Shown here: positions 55,568 through 64,000 of the stretch, piece by piece | How positions within the stretch are numbered: the first letter of the stretch is position 1 | How the letters are laid out: each line of letters begins with the position of its first letter | From: Taxillus chinensis | Lineage: Eukaryota > Streptophyta > Magnoliopsida > Santalales > Loranthaceae | Reading direction: 5' to 3' | DNA: 64,000 bases | Assembly: GCA_023512835.1 (NCBI GenBank) | Contig: CM042085.1 | Span: forward strand, 42,718,721-42,782,720 | Translations under genes and position numbers: made by a program | The notes under the pieces: generated by a model | Told to the model about the DNA's origin: nothing | The model's input: the letters and a program-made list of their open reading frames with translations, nothing else | The model's database searches: none

Positions 55568-56700
55568 GTTATAAACATTATGTCAGGTCTGCTTGCAGTG
55601 AAGTATAGCAAGGATCCAATCATGCTCCTGTATTCTGAGATATCCACTTCTTTGCCTGCTTCATCCATATCCAGTTTGGCGTTTGTAGGAATGGGAGTTT
55701 TCATGTGAGTCATATCAATCATCTTAAACTTCTTCAATATCTCCTTGGTGTATTTGGTTTAACTGATAGAAATCCCATCCTCCAACTACTTGACCTACAA
55801 TCCAAGGAAAAATGAGAGTTCTCCTGTCATACTCATTTCATATTCACTTTTCATTAAATGGGAGAAGTCTTCACATTACTTTTTGTCCCTTGATCCGAAG
55901 ATGATGTCATCCACATAAATTTGGACTATCAAGGGTGATCCTTTTCCTTCCTTAAGAAATAGCGTGGGGTCAATTTTGCCTTTTCTGAACTTGTTCTTGA
56001 TCAGAAATTCTAACAATGTTTCATACCACACTCTGGGAGCTTGTTTTAGTCCATATAGAGCCTTCTTTAGTTTGTATACCTTGTGCTCTTGGTTTGGCTC
56101 TTGAAATCCGGGTGGTTGTTCAATATAGACTTCTTCTTAGAGGTCTCCATTCAAGAAAGCACTCTTGACATCCATCTGATAAATTTTGAAGTCCTTGAAT
56201 GCTGCATATGCTAAGAACATGCGGATGGCCTCCAGTCTAGCAACTGGTGCAAAGGTTTCATCATAGTCGATTCCTTCTTCTTGTCTGTATCCTTTTGCAA
56301 CCAGTCTGGCCTTGTTTCTGATTACGACACCATCAACATCAAGTTTGTTTCTAAAGATCCATTTCACGCCAATGACTTGCTGTGATCTGGGCCTATTGAC
56401 CAACTCCCATACTTTCTGTCTTCTGAACTAATTTAATTCTTCTTGCATCGCATCAATCCAATGGTGATCCTGAACTGCATCATCAACTGATTTTGGCTCC
56501 ACTTGCGATAGGAAACACATATAAAGATTTTCATGGAGTGTGGCCACCCTTGTTTTAACTCGAGCAGCAAGATCTCCTATGATCAGTTCAGAAGGGTGGT
56601 CCTTTAACCTTCTTCTTGCCTTTGGAAGGTCCTCTCTTTCTTCATGATGAATGCCCAATTGTTCAACGCCAAGTTCTTGGGCTGGTAGAAGTGGCAGAGA
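55568..56700 (-). pseudogene. Copia reverse transcriptase (element D)
   Basis: Motifs: [49 protein letters not shown] and the catalytic IYVDDIIFGS near 55900. Stops lie at 56137, 55882 and others, mostly where CAG or CAA would be expected. Confidence 0.85.
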
Positions 56701-56859
56701 CTAAACAGGTTGAATGTTAGAGTCATGATTTTCTGCTGATTTTTGACTTGGTTCCGCAGCAACTGGTTCAGCTCTTTGTTCATCAGGTTCAGGTGTATCT
56801 TCCATTGTTTTTGTTGTAGTAGGGTTATCTGTGTCTTGGTCTTCTACAATGATAATGTC
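56701..56859 (-). other. Linker between integrase and RT of element D
   Basis: Low-conservation linker of the polyprotein, rich in Glu, Pro and Gln codons; no domain is expected here. Confidence 0.5.
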
Positions 56860-57640
56860 CTACACTTCATTTACATTTGGATCTCCTTTCTGCATTCCAT
56901 GGTTAGTCTCATCAAAAGAAACATGAATGGACTCTTCAACAACTTTCGTTCTTCTATTAAATACACGATAAGCCTTGCTAGTCATGGAGTATCCAACAAG
57001 ATATCCATCATCTGATTTGGCATCAAACATGTTCAAGTAATCCTTGCCATTGTTCAGAATGTAGCAAGTACACCCGAAGATCCTTAAGTGACCAATGTTT
57101 AGTCTCCTTCCTTTCCATAACTCATGGGTGTTTTCATGGCTCATTTGTTAATTAGAGTTCTGTTTTGTACATAACAAGCAGTAGCAACAGCTTCAACCCA
57201 TAGGGATTTTGGGAACTGAGCTCCTGTCAACATGGTTCTAGCTGCTTCAACCAATGTTCGATTCTTTCTTTCAGCCACTCCATTTTGTTGTGGAGTTCTT
57301 GGTGCTGAGAAATTATGCTGGATACCATATTCAGTACAAAACTCTAACATATCAGAAAATTCAAATTCCTTGCCATGATCGCTGCGAATGCACTTAATAG
57401 AAAGATTCTTAACATTGGTGACAAAATTGAAGAGTTCAACAAGATTCTCAAATGTTTCAGTTTTGTTTCTGAGAAACATGACCCATATGTATCTGGTATA
57501 ATCATCTATTACTGCAAAAAAGTATCGTGAACCAGATAACGAAGATACATTGATTGGTCCACATAGGTCCATGTGCAGAAGTTCAAGTGGTTCTGTGATT
57601 GAGGTTTTATCTACACTCTTAAAGGAATGCTTAACCTGCT
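56860..57640 (-). pseudogene. Copia integrase (element D)
   Basis: The DDE core is visible: Asp in LHMDLCGPINV, Asp in IRSDHGKEFEF and Glu in GVAERKNRTLVEA. A TAA near 57141 interrupts it before LRIFGCTCYILNN. The pre-integrase part (LWHKRFGHLNF) lies just upstream. Confidence 0.86.
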
Positions 57641-58260
57641 TACCCAGCTAACAATCCCTGCAAGAGTGTTTCTTTCTCATAAACATGCTTGGGTAAGCCC
57701 TCAACCAAATCAAGAGATGTCAGTTTAGACATAGTCTTAAAGTTTAAATGGCCAAATCTCTTGTGCCACAACCAACTAATGTCAGGTGAAGCTTTGGACA
57801 GAAAACAAATTGGTTCAGTAAATTGAGCATTACCAAAGACCAACTTGCAGACATTGCCTTGTCTATGCCCATTCAGCTTCATCTCTTTGGAGACAGGGTC
57901 CATAACTATGCAGGTGTGTTTAGTGAACAGAACTTCATAACCCTTGTCACATAATTGACTTATGCTCAACAAGGTATGTTTAAGACCTTGAACAACAAAT
58001 ACATTCTGAATTAAAACAGAACCATTAGAGTACCCTTACCAACAATGTTACCCTTTTTGTTGTCCCCGAAAGTGACAGATGAAGCTGCAACCTCCCTTAC
58101 TTCACTCAATAAAGAGGCATCATCTGTCATGTGCATAGAACAGGCACTGTCAAAATACCACTGGCTGGAATTGATCTTTTGTTTTCGGTGACTGCTTTCA
58201 GCTTCAGGTACCTGTTCCTACACAATGAGCAACTAAGTCTTGGGGGCCCAATTAAGATTG
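57641..58260 (-). pseudogene. Copia protease and pre-integrase motif (element D)
   Basis: The protease active site reads WYFDSACSMHMT near 58140-58180, with Ala in place of the Gly of the usual DSG, as in many sirevirus proteases. The frame then shifts or stops near 58015 and resumes as MLSISQLCDKGYEVLF to the motif LWHKRFGHLNF. Confidence 0.8.
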
Positions 58261-60837
58261 GGCTTTGGATAAGTGAAAGCTACAGTTGACAATTTAAGTT
58301 TCCAATAAGAAGGGGCAGATTTAACTTTCCATGCTAATTTAGGTGATCCATCATTAGATTTGTTAACAGGATTGACCTTTAGACTTTTTGCACGTTTTCC
58401 TTCCTTATTATTATCTTTGGCAACTTTATTAGGCACAGATTTGATAGTTTTCTTCACAGGTTTAGTCTTTATGTTCTTTAACGAGGTAACCTGTGTGTTT
58501 GGTTTTCTTTTTCTTCTTCCCATCAGAGTTATGAAATTGCAGATTTTCCGAAATGTTTAACTGATTAATGCCTAACTTGATTTCTTTAACAACCTCGTTC
58601 TTAAGATGCCCAGGATAGAATCTGCACTGATAGGAAAGGTGTCTAGCTTCACAGCAGATGGGACAGATGACAGGTTTGGGTTGGACACTATGCTTCAAGG
58701 GTTTGGTTGGAGTGTTAAGAGGTTTCCTAGGTTTTCCTTTATATCTTAGCCCATTCTTAACTCTACCATCAGGGACAAACTTAGGCCGGGAGAAAATAGC
58801 CTTGCTGGATGAACCAGTCTCATACGTAGCAGTAAACCTGCTTGTGTCTATCTACGGAATTACCACACCCTTACCCTTGCATTGGGATATAGTGGACAAT
58901 TTTCCTATAGGTTCAGCTTTCAGTTCTATCTTAGCAACGCTACATCACTGTCCTGAGATGCAACAGTACCCTGATCTTTGAGTTCGGGTGTTACTAGTTT
59001 GGGTGGACTAGCAATAGCCATAGGTACCTCTTTTCCACAATCAAAGAGTACACTGCCAGCAGGAACAAAGCCAGCAAGACATTTGGTCTGCATAGGGTAA
59101 GTCCGACGAGCCTTGGCTATTTGGTCTTCTGAGAAACCTAGACCTAAGGGTAGACCTTTAACTTCTGGAGTGGTCCTAAAGTTGGCTGCAATTTCAGCAG
59201 AGTCTTGCCACTTTTGATTGATTTGTCTTTCCTTTTCCAGTTCTGCTTTGGTTTCAGCTAGTTCCTTTTCAAGCCTATCGATGTCTTTATTAGCCATTTT
59301 TAGTTGTCCAGCTTTGTCTAAAAGATCATCGTGTGTGCTTCTCATCTCACTCACTTCAGCTCTTAATCTTCTCTCTATTCTTTCATAGTCATCTATAGAG
59401 TCTTTATATTCACATGAAAGCCTTTCCAGTTTGGAATAATATCTTTCTTTGTCAGCTTTCATAGGAAGAAATTGTTCCTCTATTTCTTTAAGAGCTCTAT
59501 TGGTATCTTCATATTCAATGTAGAGCTGTTCATAAGTTCTTACCTTGAGGGGAGGTGAATGGTTAGCCATGAAGCAGATGAGACCTTTTTCCTTTTTCTC
59601 CTCATTAGATGATTCTTCTTCCTCCTCGGTTTCACTGTTAAACTTGTTGGTGATAAGGGCCTTCTTCCTCTTGTCATCCTTTCTGCTTGAAGAGCCTTTG
59701 GTCTTCTTCTTCTGCTCAGCTGCCTCCTTTTTCTCCCTTTTCAGCTTGTAACAGTCGGCAGTGAAGTGGCCGGGCTTGTTGCAGTGATAACATTGCAACT
59801 TCTCCTTATCCTTTCCCTTAGAAAAGGATGAGGATGACTGCCTTGCTTTTCTCCTGTAGTTCCCCCTTCTCTTCAGCAGTTTCTTGATCAGAAATGCACT
59901 TCTTCATCTAAGGCACTATCTGAAACAAGTTCATCAACTTCATCTTCTTCCTCTTCTGAAGATGGTTCCCTTGGTTCAGCAGCGGCCTTAAAGGCAACAG
60001 ACTTCTCCTTTTTCTTGGAAGGATTCTCAAATGCCTCAAGTTCTCCCTTTTACATTTCGAACGTCTTAAGGTCCCCGTATAATGCTTCCAAGGCACACGT
60101 TTTTCATTCCTTCAGCTGACGGATGGCTGATGTCTTTATCAGAAGTCCCAAGGGTAGAGATCTCAGAAACTTGTCATTCTTGTCCTTCTGAGAGATCTCA
60201 ACATTATAAGTCTTCATCTGTTGAATCAGACCTGTGAACCTTTTATAGATACTGTCCAATAACTCCTTTGGTTCACATCTGAAGGCTTCATACTCCTGCT
60301 TGAGCATGGAGATCTTATTGTCCTGTATTTGCTCATCTCCCTCGTAGATGAGATAGAGCTTGTCCCATACCTCTTTAGCAGTCTCAAGATCATGCATATC
60401 CATGAACATGTCATCATCGAGTGCAAAGAAAAGTATGCTTTTGCCTTGAAGCTGAGCTTTACTTTCCTCTGCTCCACCTTAGACCAACTGTCTGGTTCTT
60501 TTGTCATTAACCGACCTCTCTGCACAATCTTTGGAGTGAAAGGTCCGTTCTTTATTGTTTCCCAGAGATATGTGTCGAGCATGTCTAGGTGTGCTCTTAT
60601 TCTCGCTTTCTATTTGGAAAAACGTGCGGGTGTGCACATAGGTACTTGGGAGGATGAGCCAGGCAGAACGTCGTAGAAGTCTTCTTGTTCTTTCTTATTG
60701 CTGCTGGTACTCAGTTCTTCCTGCTCTTGGTCTCCAGTTGCTCCTTCTTCTGGAGCACGACTGGCTTCAAGTTCCTCAATAGGAACTGGAGCTTGCTCGG
60801 GAGCTAGAGCTGCACTGCTGGAATCCATGTCAGCCAT
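58261..60837 (-). pseudogene. Sirevirus-like gag with two zinc knuckles and a coiled coil
   Basis: It starts MADMDSSSAALAPEQAP at 60837, 28 bases after the primer site. The gag domain (WETIKNGPF, MHDLETAKEVWDKLYLIYEG, KFLRSLPLG) is split by frameshifts near 60610, 60410 and 60104. A CCHC knuckle CYHCNKPGHFTADC lies near 59755-59796. It is followed by about 130 residues of coiled coil (LYIEYEDTNRALKEIEEQ to KAELEKERQINQKWQD). A second CCHC, CPICCEARHLSYQC, lies near 58620-58665, before a Lys-rich stretch and protease. Extended gag with a long coiled coil is unlike simple copia gag. Confidence 0.8.
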
Positions 60838-60865
60838 TTAGGGATCTCTACGGAGTTGTAGAACC

Positions 60866-60878
60866 GCTCCGATACCAA
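60866..60878 (-). promoter_or_regulatory. Primer-binding site, initiator tRNA-Met type
   Basis: On the minus strand it reads TTGGTATCGGAGC, one mismatch from the common TGGTATCAGAGC, directly after the LTR end. Confidence 0.8.
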
Positions 60879-60879
60879 T

Positions 60880-62048
60880 TGTAGGTCCCAAAGTGAGTCT
60901 AGAGGGGGGGTGAATAGACTTTCTTCGTTTGCGGAAGCTAGACTGTTAGCTGGATTTCGATTCTTCTATGGATAACTTTGATGGAAGTATTAATGGAGAA
61001 GATGATAATATGGACTATGGGTGATAATAAGAGATATAATGAACTATCAGCCAAATCTGGGATGTGAGTAAATGCTCTTTGCTTAACAGATCTCAGATGT
61101 GAAAGGAATGATCTGTGATAGTTCGGATTGTTGAAAGCAACACATAGATTAGACTCAATGCTTATGCTGGATCTTGAATAATCAAGAAGGTATGGTAGAT
61201 CGAAAGATTTGATCTTGATCTTGGTTCAACACGGCGCACAGCACTTCGGAAATTTTCTCTCAGAGTCTCTCTCTATGGTTGGAACTCTCACATTTTTTCT
61301 GCCAAAGATATTTCTTTAAAGTTTGTCAGAACCATTATCTTGTGTTCTATGTGTTTCCTTCTTTTGAGAGAGAGATTAAGCTTTTGATTTTGTCGTTAAG
61401 CGTGTGAGAGATATATTTTTAAGGTTAAAGTGCTCGTGCGATGTGTTGTCCATCCCGACAGACTGACTTCCCGCCACGGAAAATGCGGAATGTCAGGGGA
61501 TGGGTTGATCTGCTCTGATTTACCGATCAGATGCCCTTACTGCGTATTTGGCATGCAGTCGATCTTGTCCGTTCATCCGTGGATGGTAGTTGGTAGCAAT
61601 TAATGTGTCATTAAATGCACTCAACTGCTCGGGATGGCGCAGGCTTACTATACAAACCCTAGCTGACGATATCGCTAAGTGAATATATTTAGGGTTGTAA
61701 GTCTGCCTCGAAGGTAGATGCCTCGTAGGTTTGGTGACTTGAGTTGTTTATGCACTGAGTTTCCGTATTCTACGAGTCTTCAACTCTACGGTTACGACCT
61801 TTTAGTTATTACTCTGCCTTCAAGATCTCCGAGTTTGTGATGTCTGACAAGTTCTTTGAATTAGCCTGTGCTGTCTACGACCCTCGAGTCTGCGACTCTA
61901 CGACCGTTGAAGCTACAGTTTCATTTTGTTTGCCAGTCTTTTTAATTTCTACTCTTCGACCTTCGACCTACGAGTCTATGAGTCCTATTTCCTTAACAGT
62001 GTTTTAGGGCTTCGACCCTACGACCCTTGAGTCTACGAGTCTAGTGAT
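60880..62048 (-). repeat. 5' LTR of element D, truncated
   Basis: It matches the LTR at 9108-11052 from about position 9500 of that copy onward. It includes the GACTCGTAG array (61690-62048) and a conserved AAATATATCTC promoter-like region (61406-61418). The outer U3 end is cut at 62049 by the LTR of element E. Confidence 0.83.
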
Positions 62049-62274
62049 TGTTGGATCAAGCCCAAAATTTGGATAATACTGATTAAGCTTTATGTGATTT
62101 GATTTGAGACCTTTGTTGTTTTATCTTAAGTCATTGCAGAAGGAATGACCTTCATCCGGATCTACACTCGTGTGAGCAAAGCTAAGGACGGGATATTTAA
62201 TCCTGATCCATGTGAGAATGAGTGTCGTCAAACACTTGGTAAATAACCAAGTCTTTACCTCATACAGAATAAGG

Positions 62275-62710
62275 ATCATTCGTGCGGAGTAAGAACCTAA
62301 AAAATACGGACTAAGAAATCCGCACCTAATACTTCAACCGGACTAAAGTACAAAAGACACGGAGTAAGGAATCCGAGTCTTCCATACATGCGGAGTAAGG
62401 AAATTAGATGCGGAGTAAGGAAGCTAGATGTGGAGTAAGGAATCCGAACCACTCACTCATGCGGAGTAAGGATGGGCTGATACAGAGTAAGCCATCCGTT
62501 CCTTTAACTCATGTGGAGTAAGGAAACTAGTTGCGGAGTAAGGAAGCGCAGATGCGGAGTAAGCACTCCAACCTTCTCTTTCATACGGAGTAAGGAAGTG
62601 CTTACTCGGAACAAGGATTCCAGCACCAAATTCACATGGAGTAAGCAATCAGTATTACGGAGTAAGGATCTGAGCTTAATTTAAGCACGGAGTAAGGAAC
62701 CTTACACCGG
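62275..62710 (+). repeat. Array of CGGAGTAAGGAA words
   Basis: About 20 copies of GCGGAGTAAGGA and variants at irregular spacing of 15-45 bases, often followed by ATCCG. The same words occur at 28935-29225. Confidence 0.85.
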
Positions 62711-63003
62711 ATTCAAGAAGACGCTGCTTCAACTTATCTCTTCGTGATCAAAGTCATCAGCTCGTTGTTTCCCAATGTAAGACAAACTTGTTGAGAACCT
62801 AAAGCATCTTACACGTGGATCATCCGGATATGTGGACACAACTTTAACTACACTTGGGAACTTACAAAGACACTCATGCGTTGCAAACCCAAGATCTTGA
62901 AGACCACATCCGCAGTAATTAATGCAGAGAGAGTTCCGAGAGACAGTAAATGGGCACAATATCCGGAACAACAAGTTCCGAGGTTGTCTCTTGAGGATGT
63001 CAC

Positions 63004-63011
63004 TATAAATA
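63004..63011 (+). promoter_or_regulatory. LTR TATA box (element E)
   Basis: TATAAATA, located after the U3 array and about 340 bases before the LTR end. Confidence 0.6.
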
Positions 63012-63345
63012 GCAACACTTGTATATTTAAAAATGTGAACTGAAGTGAAAATATATAGGAGCGTGCATGTACTAAAGCTCATAGAGATCTGAGAGGCTAC
63101 TGTGTGTGTACTTGTAAACAGAGTGTTAAGAGCTGTTAAGTAGGTCTAAAAGCTTTCAAGCTTTAGACTGCTTTCATTTTGTTGTACTTATCATACTGAT
63201 AATAAAACAAAATAGTTTCACTATCTGGTTATCTTCCGCATTATTTTTTATCTCTTAACCAGATAAGTGATGTGCTAAAGAGGTGCCGAAAGAGCTTCGA
63301 TAAGAGCCTATTCACCCCCCCTCTAGGCTATAAGGGACCAACAAG

Positions 63346-63357
63346 TGGTATGAGAGC
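63346..63357 (+). promoter_or_regulatory. Primer-binding site, initiator tRNA-Met type
   Basis: TGGTATGAGAGC, one mismatch from TGGTATCAGAGC, two bases after the LTR. Confidence 0.82.
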
Positions 63358-63404
63358 GAGTTCTATTTGTTCCAAGTAGAGATCCCACTCTTTCACTCTT
63401 ACCA

Positions 63405-64000
63405 ATGGCCGAAGAAAGCAGCATGCTATTCAACACTCGCCTTAACTCCGGAGGAGCACAAGAGCCCCTTCCAAATCGAAGAAGCAGTGAAAATGTTGAT
63501 CCACCTCAACCTGCTGTTGCCGCTACTTCACAACCACGGAGTTCTGGCGTCACTCTGACAAAGCCACCCAAATTCACACCTGAGCTTTTCTCCCAGTGGA
63601 AAGCTCGCATGGGAATGTTCATGGTCTGCCATGATCATCTCATGTGGCCATGTCTTCCTCAGGAGATACCCACTCCGATGACTATCTGAGAACATGGAGT
63701 TAGAAGACCAAAGACTGATGCCAAACTCACCAACGATGAAAGAGCCTGGCAGTGTGCCAATGAAAAGGCTCTGGCATATGTTACATTGTTTTTGGATTCC
63801 CAAGCTTTCACGGACGTCCAGGGCTGCACGACAGCAAAAGCTGTCTGGGATAAACTGACAATTCTCTATGAGGGAAGTCAGTCCCAAATGTAGAACGTTA
63901 TTTGTACTCTCAGGCAGAACTTTGATAGTTTCAATCACAAACTGGGCGAATCACTCGAGAGCATCTATCGGAGATTCGGCAAGCTCATCCTTGAGCTGAA
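63405..64000 (+). pseudogene. Copia gag (element E), continues beyond window
   Basis: It starts MAEESSMLFNTRLNSGG 48 bases after the primer site. One frame is kept to the window end, with in-frame stops near 63687 (TGA) and 63891 (TAG). The UBN2-type gag domain shows PELFSQWKARMGMF, AKAVWDKLTILYEGS and ESIYRRFGKLILEL. Confidence 0.83.

Larger units (their letters stand above)
54303..62048 (-). mobile_element. Sirevirus-like Ty1/copia element D (minus strand)
   Basis: 5' LTR (60880-62048, itself cut by element E), tRNA-Met type primer site, gag, protease, integrase, RT, RNase H and part of the 3' non-coding region. Its 3' LTR start survives at 50713-50965. The LTR family equals that of the element at 9108-11052. 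D inserted into gag of Athila element C. Confidence 0.85.
62049..63343 (+). repeat. 5' LTR of element E (1295 bp)
   Basis: It starts TGTTGGATCAAGCCC and ends GGGACCAACA. U3 holds the CGGAGTAAGGAA array and a TATA box at 63004. The truncated LTR at 28685 is the same family. Confidence 0.87.
62049..64000 (+). mobile_element. Copia element E (sirevirus-like), 5' portion
   Basis: 5' LTR, primer site and gag; it continues past the window. It inserted into the LTR of element D. The LTR end (CACCCCCCCTCTAGGCT) resembles that of element D, suggesting a related lineage. Confidence 0.83.

Overview
This window is plant nuclear DNA, almost certainly from a eudicot, and consists essentially of nested LTR retrotransposons. 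I found no convincing host gene, tRNA, rRNA or CRISPR array. Evidence for a plant genome: Ty3-type Athila, chromovirus/Tekay and Tat/Ogre-like elements lie beside Ty1-type sirevirus-like elements; Athila primer sites match plant tRNA-Asp; LTRs run from 1 to 2.9 kb; and nearly every reading frame is broken by stops, frameshifts or truncation. This looks like old, probably methylated heterochromatin. The species cannot be told from the sequence.

Layout. 1-6456: 3' part of a plus-strand Athila-like element (integrase end, spacer with its own TATA box, a third ORF, 3' LTR). 6457-11052: 3' part of a sirevirus-like element (extra ORF with a Ulp1/C48-like peptidase domain, several polypurine tracts, LTR). 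11053-16062: a copia element lacking its 5' LTR. 16063-19540: 5' part of a minus-strand Athila element. 19541-20872: degenerate non-coding DNA. 20873-22813: minus-strand Tekay remnant. 22814-28069: 3' end of a Tat/Ogre-like element with a 31-bp minisatellite and a 2.9-kb LTR, then a second Tat LTR remnant. 28070-29225: unassigned DNA and a truncated copia LTR. 29226-29725: 500-base gap. 29726-40781: plus-strand Athila element B, its pol split by a Tat solo LTR with perfect 5-bp target duplications. 40782-50712: minus-strand Athila element C, tail to tail with B. 50713-62048: minus-strand sirevirus-like element D inserted in C, itself hit by a Tekay element and by copia element E. 62049-64000: element E (LTR, primer site, gag).

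How the parts work together. Each element encodes or once encoded gag (particle), protease, reverse transcriptase/RNase H and integrase, driven by an LTR promoter and primed from a tRNA site. Beyond that, the window shows (i) extra ORFs in the env position of both the Athila and sirevirus lineages that end in a Ulp1-like cysteine-peptidase signature, (ii) an LTR promoter module (paired CACGTG boxes, a conserved block, an AAAAC/GTTTT dyad, then TATA) shared between Athila and Tekay LTRs, and (iii) CpG-rich short-period arrays in LTRs of otherwise unrelated families.
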